Shown here piece by piece: positions 1-7,371 of a stretch of 55,049 nt of DNA. Within the stretch, counting starts at the first letter, position 1, and every line of letters starts with the position of its first letter. This stretch comes from Pseudomonas putida (GTDB taxonomy: Bacteria > Pseudomonadota > Gammaproteobacteria > Pseudomonadales > Pseudomonadaceae), in contig NZ_JANHKS010000038.1 of the NCBI RefSeq assembly GCF_028682175.1, positions 1 through 55,049 of the forward strand. Direction: 5' to 3'. The notes beneath the pieces were generated by a model that saw only the letters and a program-made list of their open reading frames with translations, was not told the DNA's origin and made no database searches. The translations under genes were made by a program, and so were the position numbers.

Positions 1-22
1 GGGGGCGATCTTGAGTACGCCC

Positions 23-45
23 CCGCCGGCAAGCCGTGCTGCTAC
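23..45 (-). repeat. REP sequence, family B (single copy, window edge)
   Basis: This is a 23-bp copy of the family B REP motif, read on the minus strand as GTAGCAGCACGGCTTGCCGG plus a GCGG-like tail. The same motif recurs at 29373, 29439, 31167, 31232, 53445 and 55001. Any partner arm would lie outside the window. Confidence 0.85.
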
Positions 46-64
46 GCAATTTTCGCCACCCAAC

Positions 65-98
65 AAAAAGCCCCGACTCTTTCGAGCCGGGGCTTTTT
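65..98 (-). terminator. Rho-independent terminator of ppiD
   Basis: The hairpin has arms AAAAAGCCCCG and CGGGGCTTTTT. On the minus strand a U-rich tail follows the stem. It lies about 20 bp past the ppiD stop codon and could also work in the opposite direction. Confidence 0.85.
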
Positions 99-118
99 GT
101 TTCAGCGTGTTGCGAGGA

Positions 119-1993
119 TCAGTATTTCTCGATCTTCGCTGCCGATTGCAGCTGTGCCTGGAACGATTCGAAGTCCTGACGGCCCTCGCGGGATGCCAGG
201 AAGCGACGGTACTGGGTCTTCTCGGCGTCGGTCGCCGGAGCTGCCTGATTCACGCCGTTGAGGCGCACGATCACGAAGCTGCCGTCGGCGGCGGTGAGGC
301 TGCCGTAGACCGGTTTGTCCTTGCCTTGCGGCTTGGTCATGCGGAACAGCGCCTGCAGCACCTGAGGGTCGACACCCTCCTGGCCGCGCGATGCCGCTTC
401 CACGACTTTCCAGTTCTGACCTTCCTGCTGGGTGGCGGTGTACGGCACCTTGCCATCGCGCAAGCCAGCCAGCAGCGTGTCGCCCTTGGCCTTGATGGCC
501 TCGCTTGCATGGTCCTTGGTCAGTTGCGCACGAATCGCATCAGAGACCGCTTCCAGAGGCAATTGCTCAGGCTGGCGATGCTCTTTGACGCGCACCACGA
601 TGGTGGTTTCAGGATCCAGCTCGATGGCCGAGCTGTTGGAGCCCTCTTCCATCACTTCCGGACTGAACGCCGCCTGGATCACGGCACGGTTGGCCGCGAT
701 GCCTTCGCCGCCTTCACGACCGAACGCCGGGGTGGTCTGGACCTTCAGGCCCAGGTCCTGGGCAGGCTGAGCCAGGTCGGAGGCTTCATACGCGGCGTCC
801 TGCAGCTTCTTGCTGGCATCCACGTAGCTCTGCTCGACCTGCTGCGACTTGAGGTCGTGGGTCAGCTTGTCTTTCAGGCTGGCGAAGGTCGGTACCACCG
901 GCGCCTCGACGCCCAGCAGCTTGATCAGGTGCCAGCCGAACTGGCTCTTGACCGGGGTCGATACCTGGTCCTTGTTCAACGCATACAGCGCGTCTTCGAA
1001 GGCCGGGTCGTAGACGCCCTTGCCTGCGTAGCCCAAGTCACCGCCCTTGGCCGACGAGCCCGGATCCTGGGAGAACTCCTTGGCCAGGGCCGCGAAGTCT
1101 TCACCCTTGGCCAGGCGCTGCTGGATCTCTTCGATCTTCGCCTTGGCCTGGGCATCGGTGGTCTTGTCGTTGACTTCGATCAGGATGTGCGCAGCGCGAC
1201 GCTGCTCGGCCAGGTTGGCGATTTCTTTCTGGTAAGCGGCTTGCAGGTCTGCATCCTTCACCGAAACCTTGTCGAAGAACGAGGATTTCTTCAGTTCGAT
1301 GTAGTCCAGCACCACTTGCTCAGGGCTCAGGAATTCCTTGGCGTGCTGATCGTAGTGGGCCTTGATTTCGTCGTCGGTGACTTTCACGTTGGACGGATCG
1401 GCAGGCAGCGTCAGGGTGGCGAAGTCGCGGGTCTGTTTTTCCAGACGGGCGAACGCATCAACCTGGGCATCGGTGATGAAGGCACTGCCGGCAATGCCCG
1501 CACGGATCTGGCCGATCAGCATTTCCTGACCGAGGATCTGGCGAAATTGCATCCGGCTGTAACCGAGCTGACGAACCACCTGATCGAAACGGTCGGCGTT
1601 GAACTTGCCGTCGACCTGGAATTCAGGCGTGAGCAGGATCTGCTGGTCCAGCGCGGCTTCCGAGAAGCTGAACTTGGCGTCGGCTGCGCCTTGCAGCAGC
1701 AGCTTGCGATCAATCAGGCCTTTGAGGGCCGAGTCACGCAGCATCTTCTCGTTGAGCATGGCAGGATCGAAATCCTTGCCCAGCTGTTGCATGAGCTGGC
1801 GGCGTTGCATCTCTACGGCCTGGCCCAGTTCGGTCTGGGTGATTTCATCACCATTGACCTTGGCGGCATCCTGGCTGTGGCTGGTGGCCCTGAAAATGGC
1901 ATCGAAGCCGGTCAGTGCCATCAGCGCCATGACAACGCCGATGATGGTCTTGGCAATCCAGCCTTGTGAATTGTCCCTGATATTCTGCAGCAT
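119..1993 (-). CDS. ppiD: Periplasmic folding chaperone / peptidyl-prolyl isomerase PpiD
   Basis: This 624-residue protein is a membrane-anchored chaperone that works at the periplasmic exit of the Sec translocon on newly exported proteins. A single N-terminal transmembrane helix (about residues 13-32, rich in I, V, M, A, L) follows a short basic cytoplasmic tail. Next come a SurA_N-type chaperone region and a parvulin domain at about 265-365, opening with RRAAHILIEV and holding GGDLGYAGKG and FGWHLIKLL, followed by a long C-terminal chaperone part. Length fits the PpiD family. The ATG has GGGGGA upstream. It is the last gene of the lon-hupB-ppiD block, separated from hupB by a tRNA-Asp-like sequence and a terminator-like hairpin, so it probably has its own promoter. 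Identity is confident. Whether its parvulin domain is catalytically active cannot be judged; that of E. coli PpiD has little or no activity. Confidence 0.97.
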   Translation of the reverse strand: MLQNIRDNSQGWIAKTIIGVVMALMALTGFDAIFRATSHSQDAAKVNGDEITQTELGQAVEMQRRQLMQQLGKDFDPAMLNEKMLRDSALKGLIDRKLLLQGAADAKFSFSEAALDQQILLTPEFQVDGKFNADRFDQVVRQLGYSRMQFRQILGQEMLIGQIRAGIAGSAFITDAQVDAFARLEKQTRDFATLTLPADPSNVKVTDDEIKAHYDQHAKEFLSPEQVVLDYIELKKSSFFDKVSVKDADLQAAYQKEIANLAEQRRAAHILIEVNDKTTDAQAKAKIEEIQQRLAKGEDFAALAKEFSQDPGSSAKGGDLGYAGKGVYDPAFEDALYALNKDQVSTPVKSQFGWHLIKLLGVEAPVVPTFASLKDKLTHDLKSQQVEQSYVDASKKLQDAAYEASDLAQPAQDLGLKVQTTPAFGREGGEGIAANRAVIQAAFSPEVMEEGSNSSAIELDPETTIVVRVKEHRQPEQLPLEAVSDAIRAQLTKDHASEAIKAKGDTLLAGLRDGKVPYTATQQEGQNWKVVEAASRGQEGVDPQVLQALFRMTKPQGKDKPVYGSLTAADGSFVIVRLNGVNQAAPATDAEKTQYRRFLASREGRQDFESFQAQLQSAAKIEKY

Positions 1994-2071
1994 GCGTCCC
2001 CCAGAGGGTTGTACTCAACTCACCAAGCTGCGACACACGGAGCGGAGCGTGGGTGTATTCCGGATAGAAGA

Positions 2072-2095
2072 AAGGCGCATCCGAGGATGCGCCTT
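2072..2095 (-). terminator. Terminator-like hairpin after hupB / tRNA-Asp-like sequence
   Basis: The hairpin is an 11-bp perfect stem, AAGGCGCATCC and GGATGCGCCTT, with a 2-nt loop. On the minus strand it is followed by TTCTTCT. It begins 10 nt past the 3' end of the tRNA-Asp-like sequence, the usual place for a tRNA terminator. The U-tract is imperfect. Confidence 0.6.
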
Positions 2096-2104
2096 CCCGT
2101 AACG

Positions 2105-2180
2105 TGCTAAGCGGACAGGGTTCGAATGTGCGTCCCCTGGGGTGACAGGCCAGCGCTTGACCAACCGCACTTGCCGCTTC
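2105..2180 (-). pseudogene. tRNA-Asp-like sequence, apparently decayed
   Basis: Read on the minus strand, this 76-nt stretch aligns along its length with bacterial tRNA-Asp(GTC). The 5' acceptor strand GAAGCGG pairs 6 of 7 with CCGCTTA. The D arm is GTGC-GGTTGGTCAA-GCGC. The anticodon stem-loop is CTGG-C-CTGTCAC-C-CCAG, keeping the Asp loop with GTC anticodon. The T loop is TTCGAAC. Damage includes acceptor pair 1 mismatched, two mismatches in the T stem, an extra base between the acceptor and D stems, a C-C mismatch closing the anticodon loop, and CAC instead of an encoded CCA. A terminator-like hairpin follows. I infer a tRNA-Asp gene that has decayed or been repurposed. A recent real tRNA with unusual pairing is less likely. 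Confidence 0.55.
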
Positions 2181-2184
2181 GCGA

Positions 2185-2210
2185 CCAGGACAGAGGTAAC
2201 GCTGTCCTGG
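2185..2210 (-). other. Stem-loop just downstream of hupB
   Basis: The arms CCAGGACAG and CTGTCCTGG form a perfect 9-bp stem with an 8-nt loop, 24 bp past the hupB stop. There is no U-tract, so it is more likely a 3'-end stabiliser or processing hairpin than a terminator. Confidence 0.5.
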
Positions 2211-2233
2211 CTGGGCAAAGGTAAAAAAGAAAC

Positions 2234-2506
2234 TTAGTTGACCGCTTCTTTCAGAGCTTTACCGGCTTTGAAGCCTGGCTTCTTGGCCGCTGGGATTTCC
2301 AGAGTCTTGCCGGTCTGCGGGTTGCGGCCAGTACGGGCAGGACGATCAGTTACGGAGAAAGTGCCGAAACCAACCAGTACAACAGAGTCGCCAGCCTTAA
2401 GAGCGCCAGTGACGGATTCGATTACTGCGTCCAGCGCACGGCCAGCAGCAGCTTTCGGGATGTCAGCGGATGCGGCGATAGCATCAATCAGTTCCGACTT
2501 GTTCAC
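2234..2506 (-). CDS. hupB: DNA-binding protein HU-beta
   Basis: This 90-residue histone-like protein binds and bends DNA without strong sequence preference and helps compact the nucleoid. The sequence begins with NKSELIDAIAASADI and carries the HU signature region GFGTFSVTDRPARTGRNPQT in the DNA-embracing arm, ending in KPGFKAGKALKEAVN. The start is GTG at 2506, giving the canonical HU N-terminus with AAGGGGA upstream. Reading in from an upstream in-frame start would add 18 residues foreign to the family. It lies between lon and ppiD, as usual in proteobacteria, and has its own strong sigma-70 promoter about 110 bp upstream. Confidence 0.97.
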   Translation of the reverse strand: MNKSELIDAIAASADIPKAAAGRALDAVIESVTGALKAGDSVVLVGFGTFSVTDRPARTGRNPQTGKTLEIPAAKKPGFKAGKALKEAVN

Positions 2507-2616
2507 TCTAAGTCCCCTTATATCTATATTGAGTATATTTTCTAAGTTTTTTGATGTCACTAAACGAACGCTGTGTGGCCCCGCTGCATTGACTGCATGG
2601 GCTTCAAAGAGCCGCT

Positions 2617-2645
2617 TTATAACAAGGGCTCTAAAAAGCTGTCAA
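2617..2645 (-). promoter_or_regulatory. Sigma-70 promoter of hupB
   Basis: On the minus strand a perfect -35 TTGACA (2640-2645) is separated by exactly 17 bp from -10 TTATAA (2617-2622). Predicted start is near 2610, giving an untranslated leader of about 100 nt. The promoter sits 15 bp beyond the lon stop codon, so hupB is expressed independently of lon. Confidence 0.8.
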
Positions 2646-2659
2646 GGAAGCCCCCCAGA

Positions 2660-5056
2660 CTAATGCGTGCTAATTCTTTCCTTAGAGTCAGACTCGCGTT
2701 TTTCATCCTTCGCAACCATCTCCGGAGCCACATCCGGCAAGGGCTCCGGCGCGTATTGCAGCGCAATTTGCAGGACTTCGTCAATCCATTTAACAGGTTT
2801 GATTTGCAGGTCGGCCTTGATATTATCGGGGATTTCCTTCAGATCACGTACGTTTTCTTCCGGAATGATCACCGTTTTAATTCCGCCGCGGTGAGCCGCC
2901 AGCAATTTTTCCTTCAAACCGCCGATCGCCAGAACTTGCCCGCGCAGGGTAATTTCGCCGGTCATTGCCACATCGGCGCGTACCGGGATCTGTGTCAGCG
3001 CCGATACCAGCGCCGTGCACATGCCTACGCCCGCGCTGGGGCCGTCTTTGGGCGTTGCCCCTTCCGGCATATGGATGTGGGTGTCGCGCTTCTCGTGGAA
3101 GTCCAGGGGGATGCCCAGGCTCTTGGCGCGGCTGCGCACCACGGTCAACGCGGCAGTGATGGATTCGACCATCACGTCACCCAGGGAACCGGTCTTGATC
3201 AGTTGGCCCTTGCCCGGAACCACGGCGGCTTCGATGGTCAGCAATTCGCCACCCACCTGAGTCCATGCAAGGCCCGTCACCTGACCGATCTGGTCCTGCT
3301 GTTCGGCCAGGCCGTAGCGGAATTTGCGCACGCCCAGGAAATTTTCCAGCATCGCGGCCGTGACCACGACGGTGAAACGCTTCTCGCCGGCGTGCTCCTT
3401 GACCGCCTTGCGGCAGACCTTGGCAATCTGACGCTCCAGGCTGCGCACACCCGCTTCACGCGTGTAGTACCGGATAATGTCGCGTATGGCCTCTTCTTCG
3501 AACTCGATTTCACCTTTCTTCAGGCCGTTGGCAGCGATCTGCTTGGGCGAGAGGTACTTGGTGGCGATGTTGATCTTCTCGTCCTCGGTGTAGCCCGGCA
3601 GACGGATCACTTCCATACGGTCCAGCAGGGCCGCCGGAATATTCATCGAGTTGGCGGTGCAGAGGAACATCACATCGGACAGGTCGTAGTCGACTTCCAG
3701 ATAGTGATCATTGAAGTTGTGGTTCTGCTCGGGGTCGAGCACCTCAAGCAGTGCCGAGGCCGGATCGCCGCGCATGTCGCTGCCCATCTTGTCGATTTCA
3801 TCGAGCAGGAACAGCGGGTTGCGTACGCCCACCTTGGTCATCTTCTGGATCAGGCGACCTGGCATCGAACCGATGTAGGTACGACGGTGACCACGGATTT
3901 CAGCCTCGTCACGCACGCCGCCCAGGGCCATGCGTACGAATTTGCGGTTAGTGGCGTGGGCAATCGACTCGGCCAGCGAGGTTTTACCCACACCAGGAGG
4001 ACCGACCAGGCACAGCACAGGGCCACGAATCTTCTTCACGCGCTTCTGCACGGCAAGGTATTCGAGGATCCTTTCTTTGACTTCTTCCAGACCGTAGTGG
4101 TCGGCATCGAGGATGTCTTCGGCGCGCGCCAGGTCCAGACGTACCTTGCTCTGGGCCTTCCACGGCACCTGGACCAGCCAGTCGATGTACGAGCGCACCA
4201 CGGTCGCCTCGGCAGACATTGGCGACATCTGCTTGAGCTTGTTCAGCTCGGCAGTGGCCTTGGTCATGGCGTCCTTAGGCAGGCCAGCGGCATCGATGCG
4301 CTTTTTCAGCTCTTCGATTTCGTTATGGCCTTCGTCGCTGTCGCCGAGTTCTTTCTGAATGGCCTTCATCTGCTCATTCAGGTAGTACTCGCGCTGGCTG
4401 CGCTCCATTTGTTTCTTCACGCGACCACGGATGCGCTTCTCCACCTGCAGCAGGTCGATTTCGGCATCCAGCAGCGCCAGTACGTGCTCGACACGGGCTG
4501 GCAGATCGATGATCTCGAGGATTTCCTGCTTCTGCTCGATCTTCAGCGCCATGTGCGCGGCCATGGTGTCGACCAGACGCCCAGGCTCATCGATGCTGTT
4601 CAGCGAGGACAGGACTTCAGCCGGGACCTTCTTGCCCAGCTGTACATATTGTTCGAACTGCGCCAGCAGGCTGCGCACGAACACTTCGGATTCGCGGTCA
4701 GGGGCATCGGCTTCGTCGATCAGCGCGACTTCGGCACGGCAATGGCCGTCCACTTCCATGAAGCGCTCGACGGAACCACGCTGCTCGCCTTCGACCAGCA
4801 CCTTGACGGTGCCATCCGGCAGTTTCAGCAGCTGCAATACGGTTGCAACGGTACCCACGCTATAAAGAGCGTCCTCACCGGGATCATCGTCTGCGGGGTT
4901 TCTTTGCGCCAGAAGCAGGATCTGCTTGTCGCCGGTCATCGCGGCCTCAAGGGCCTCGATGGACTTCTCGCGCCCCACGAACAGTGGGATAACCATATGC
5001 GGATACACCACGACATCACGCAATGGCAAAAGAGGCAATTCAATGGTCGTCTTCAT
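2660..5056 (-). CDS. lon: ATP-dependent serine protease Lon
   Basis: This 798-residue, cytoplasmic, homo-oligomeric AAA+ protease degrades misfolded and selected regulatory proteins. The N-terminal substrate-binding domain starts LPLLPLRDVVVYPHMVIPLF. Walker A is GPPGVGKT, followed by Walker B FLLDEIDK. The C-terminal protease domain has catalytic Ser in PKDGPSAGVGM and catalytic Lys in GGLKEKLLAAHRGG. Length is typical of Pseudomonas Lon. The start is ATG at 5056, preceded by GAGG, because MKTTIELP is the normal N-terminus; upstream in-frame codons would add 26 unrelated residues. It lies downstream of clpX, behind a terminator and its own sigma-32-like promoter, so heat shock induction is likely. 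Confidence 0.98.
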   Translation of the reverse strand: MKTTIELPLLPLRDVVVYPHMVIPLFVGREKSIEALEAAMTGDKQILLLAQRNPADDDPGEDALYSVGTVATVLQLLKLPDGTVKVLVEGEQRGSVERFMEVDGHCRAEVALIDEADAPDRESEVFVRSLLAQFEQYVQLGKKVPAEVLSSLNSIDEPGRLVDTMAAHMALKIEQKQEILEIIDLPARVEHVLALLDAEIDLLQVEKRIRGRVKKQMERSQREYYLNEQMKAIQKELGDSDEGHNEIEELKKRIDAAGLPKDAMTKATAELNKLKQMSPMSAEATVVRSYIDWLVQVPWKAQSKVRLDLARAEDILDADHYGLEEVKERILEYLAVQKRVKKIRGPVLCLVGPPGVGKTSLAESIAHATNRKFVRMALGGVRDEAEIRGHRRTYIGSMPGRLIQKMTKVGVRNPLFLLDEIDKMGSDMRGDPASALLEVLDPEQNHNFNDHYLEVDYDLSDVMFLCTANSMNIPAALLDRMEVIRLPGYTEDEKINIATKYLSPKQIAANGLKKGEIEFEEEAIRDIIRYYTREAGVRSLERQIAKVCRKAVKEHAGEKRFTVVVTAAMLENFLGVRKFRYGLAEQQDQIGQVTGLAWTQVGGELLTIEAAVVPGKGQLIKTGSLGDVMVESITAALTVVRSRAKSLGIPLDFHEKRDTHIHMPEGATPKDGPSAGVGMCTALVSALTQIPVRADVAMTGEITLRGQVLAIGGLKEKLLAAHRGGIKTVIIPEENVRDLKEIPDNIKADLQIKPVKWIDEVLQIALQYAPEPLPDVAPEMVAKDEKRESDSKERISTH

Positions 5057-5114
5057 GATTTCGCCTCTACGGCGGCCATAAGGCCATGGACAGATAGAAA
5101 TAAGCTGAAAACCA

Positions 5115-5143
5115 AGATGGGGGCACTGCCCCAAAAAAACAAG
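5115..5143 (-). promoter_or_regulatory. Sigma-32 (heat shock) promoter of lon
   Basis: On the minus strand CTTGTTT (5137-5143) and CCCCATCT (5115-5122) are 14 bp apart. The -10 matches the sigma-32 consensus CCCCATNT fully; the -35 matches the CTTG core of CTTGAAA. Predicted start is near 5107, about 50 nt before the lon ATG. Confidence 0.7.
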
Positions 5144-5181
5144 CTTCGCTTTTAGTTAATGAGAAAGAGAGGCCCGAATGC

Positions 5182-5206
5182 AAAAAGGGGCCCGAGGGCC
5201 CCTTTT
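5182..5206 (-). terminator. Rho-independent terminator of clpX
   Basis: The perfect stem AAAAGGGGCCC / GGGCCCCTTTT has a 2-nt loop and is followed on the minus strand by T residues. It lies about 35 bp past the clpX stop and separates clpX from the lon promoter. Confidence 0.85.
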
Positions 5207-5239
5207 CTGTTCCAGTCGCCCGGTGCGCAGCCCAGAGGG

Positions 5240-6523
5240 TTACGCGTCGGGAGCCGCCTTGGCAGGTGGCTCGCTGTTTTCGTAGATCAACAGCGGCTTG
5301 GAAGTCCCTTCGATCACGCTTTCGTCGATCACCACTTTGCTCACGTCGGTCTGCGACGGGATTTCATACATGGTGTCGAGCAACACGCCCTCGAGGATGG
5401 AACGCAGGCCACGGGCACCGGTCTTGCGCTCCAGCGCGCGACGGGCAACCGATTTCAGCGCATCGGTGCGGAACTCGAGGTCCACGCCTTCCATTTCGAA
5501 CAACTTGGCGTACTGCTTGGTCAGCGCGTTCTTCGGCTCGGTCAGAATCTGCATCAGCGCAGCTTCGTCCAGCTCGTCGAGCGTTGCCAGTACTGGCAGA
5601 CGGCCCACGAATTCCGGGATCAAACCGAACTTGACCAGATCGTCAGGCTCGACTTCACGCAGGGATTCGCCAACCTTCTTGCCCTCTTCCTTGCTGCGCA
5701 CTTCGGCGTTGAAACCGATGCCGCCTTTGGTGGAGCGGTTCTGGATGACCTTTTCAAGGCCCGAGAACGCACCGCCGCAGATGAACAGGATGTTGCGCGT
5801 GTCCACTTGCAGGAATTCCTGCTGTGGATGCTTGCGACCGCCCTGCGGCGGAACCGAAGCCACGGTACCCTCGATCAGTTTCAGCAAGGCCTGTTGCACG
5901 CCTTCGCCGGACACGTCGCGGGTAATCGAAGGGTTGTCGGATTTGCGCGAAATCTTGTCGATTTCGTCGATGTAGACAATACCCATCTGGGCCTTCTCGA
6001 CATCGTAATCGCATTTCTGCAACAGCTTCTGGATGATGTTTTCCACGTCCTCACCCACATAACCGGCTTCGGTCAGGGTGGTGGCGTCGGCGATGGTGAA
6101 CGGTACGTTGAGCAAACGTGCCAGCGTTTCCGCGAGCAGGGTCTTGCCCGAGCCGGTAGGCCCGATCAGGAGGATGTTGCTCTTGCCCAGTTCAACGTCG
6201 TCATTTTTCTTGTCGCGCTGGTTCAGGCGCTTGTAGTGGTTGTACACCGCTACTGCGAGAACCTTCTTGGCACGCTCCTGACCGATGACGTACTGGTCAA
6301 GGATGCCGCTGATTTCTTTAGGCGATGGCAATTTATGCGCGCTGCTTTCTGCCTGTGCTTCCTGCACCTCCTCGCGGATGATGTCATTGCACAGGTCGAC
6401 GCACTCGTCACAGATAAATACCGAGGGGCCGGCAATCAATTTGCGCACTTCATGCTGGCTTTTGCCGCAGAAGGAGCAATAAAGCAGTTTGCCGTTGTCC
6501 TCGCCGTTGCGGGTGTCAGTCAT
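5240..6523 (-). CDS. clpX: ATP-dependent Clp protease ATP-binding subunit ClpX
   Basis: This 427-residue AAA+ unfoldase recognises tagged substrates and feeds them into ClpP. The N-terminal C4 zinc-binding domain is visible as CSFCGK and CDECVDLC. Walker A is GPTGSGKT, Walker B is IVYIDEIDK, and the sensor/arginine-finger region contains RKTGARGLRSILE. Length matches the family. The ATG at 6523 gives the standard N-terminus MTDTRNGEDNG; the extra 15 upstream codons are not ClpX-like. It follows clpP on the same strand with a 116-bp gap holding a sigma-32-like promoter, so it may be read both through from clpP and on its own after heat shock. Confidence 0.98.
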   Translation of the reverse strand: MTDTRNGEDNGKLLYCSFCGKSQHEVRKLIAGPSVFICDECVDLCNDIIREEVQEAQAESSAHKLPSPKEISGILDQYVIGQERAKKVLAVAVYNHYKRLNQRDKKNDDVELGKSNILLIGPTGSGKTLLAETLARLLNVPFTIADATTLTEAGYVGEDVENIIQKLLQKCDYDVEKAQMGIVYIDEIDKISRKSDNPSITRDVSGEGVQQALLKLIEGTVASVPPQGGRKHPQQEFLQVDTRNILFICGGAFSGLEKVIQNRSTKGGIGFNAEVRSKEEGKKVGESLREVEPDDLVKFGLIPEFVGRLPVLATLDELDEAALMQILTEPKNALTKQYAKLFEMEGVDLEFRTDALKSVARRALERKTGARGLRSILEGVLLDTMYEIPSQTDVSKVVIDESVIEGTSKPLLIYENSEPPAKAAPDA

Positions 6524-6556
6524 TCGATCGATCCAATCCGGTAGGCTTGCAACACA

Positions 6557-6585
6557 AGATGAAGGCAATTGCGGGCTTTTTCAAG
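6557..6585 (-). promoter_or_regulatory. Sigma-32 (heat shock) promoter of clpX
   Basis: On the minus strand a perfect -35 CTTGAAA (6579-6585) is followed after 14 bp by CTTCATCT (6557-6564), matching CCCCATNT at all but two positions. Predicted start is near 6549, about 26 nt before the clpX ATG. Confidence 0.65.
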
Positions 6586-6591
6586 TCCGCA

Positions 6592-6615
6592 GGTGGCACG
6601 CACGTGCACGCCACC
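6592..6615 (-). other. Stem-loop in the clpP-clpX gap
   Basis: GGTGGC (6592-6597) and GCCACC (6610-6615) flank a GCACGTGC self-complementary core. No U-tract follows, so a processing or pausing hairpin fits better than a terminator. Confidence 0.4.
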
Positions 6616-6639
6616 CGGGATTTACTGCCTATCAAGCAA

Positions 6640-7281
6640 TCATTTGATCATTTGACGCTTGTCGAGCACCGAGTCCACCAGACCGTATTCAGCAGCGCGC
6701 TCGGCGCTCATGAAGTTGTCGCGGTTGGTGTCACGCTCGATGGCTTCAAGCGATTGACCGGTGTGGTGCGCCAGCAGTTCGTTCAGGCGCTGGCGAATGT
6801 ACAGAATTTCCTTGGCGTGAATGTCGATGTCCGACGCCTGGCCCTGGAAACCGCCCAGTGGCTGGTGAATCATCACGCGGGAGTTGGGCAGGGCAAAACG
6901 CTTGCCCTTCGCACCACCTGCCAGCAGGAACGCGCCCATGCTGCAGGCCTGCCCCATGACGGTGGTCGACACGTCGGGCTTGATGAACTGCATGGTGTCG
7001 TAGATCGCCATGCCAGCGGTCACCGAACCACCTGGGGAGTTGATGTAGAGATGGATATCCTTGTCCGGGTTCTCGGCTTCCAGGAACAGCAATTGCGCCG
7101 AGATCAGGTTGGCCATGTAGTCTTCAACCGGACCTACCAGGAAGATCACGCGTTCCTTGAGCAGGCGGGAGTAGATGTCATAGGCGCGTTCGCCACGGGC
7201 GGACTGCTCGATAACCATCGGGACCAGGCCGCCAGCGGCCTGGATGTCAGAGTTCTGCTGAATATAAGAATTGCGGGACAT
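6640..7281 (-). CDS. clpP: ATP-dependent Clp protease proteolytic subunit ClpP
   Basis: This 213-residue serine protease subunit forms the double-heptameric chamber used by ClpX and ClpA. The catalytic Ser is in GQACSMGAFLLAGG and the catalytic His in MIHQPLGGFQGQA; the oligomerisation and handle helices follow. The propeptide-like N-terminus MSRNSYIQQNSDIQ is typical of Pseudomonas. An in-frame ATG three codons upstream (7290) is only 3 nt from GGGAG, while the chosen ATG at 7281 is 12 nt from it. Family length favours 7281, but the start is not fully settled. It lies between tig and clpX as in most gamma-proteobacteria. Confidence 0.97.
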   Translation of the reverse strand: MSRNSYIQQNSDIQAAGGLVPMVIEQSARGERAYDIYSRLLKERVIFLVGPVEDYMANLISAQLLFLEAENPDKDIHLYINSPGGSVTAGMAIYDTMQFIKPDVSTTVMGQACSMGAFLLAGGAKGKRFALPNSRVMIHQPLGGFQGQASDIDIHAKEILYIRQRLNELLAHHTGQSLEAIERDTNRDNFMSAERAAEYGLVDSVLDKRQMIK

Positions 7282-7320
7282 GTCTCGCATTCACTCCCAA
7301 ATAGTCATGTCTTGAATACG

Positions 7321-7349
7321 CATAAGCCAGCACGAAGGCTGGCTTATGG
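7321..7349 (-). other. Stem-loop in the tig-clpP gap
   Basis: CATAAGCCAG and CTGGCTTATG form a perfect 10-bp stem with an 8-9 nt loop. On the minus strand it is followed by CGTATTC, not a U-tract. It may attenuate or stabilise the tig message, or mark a processing site before clpP. Confidence 0.5.
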
Positions 7350-7371
7350 TGTTTTCGAACGAGAGAGGAAA

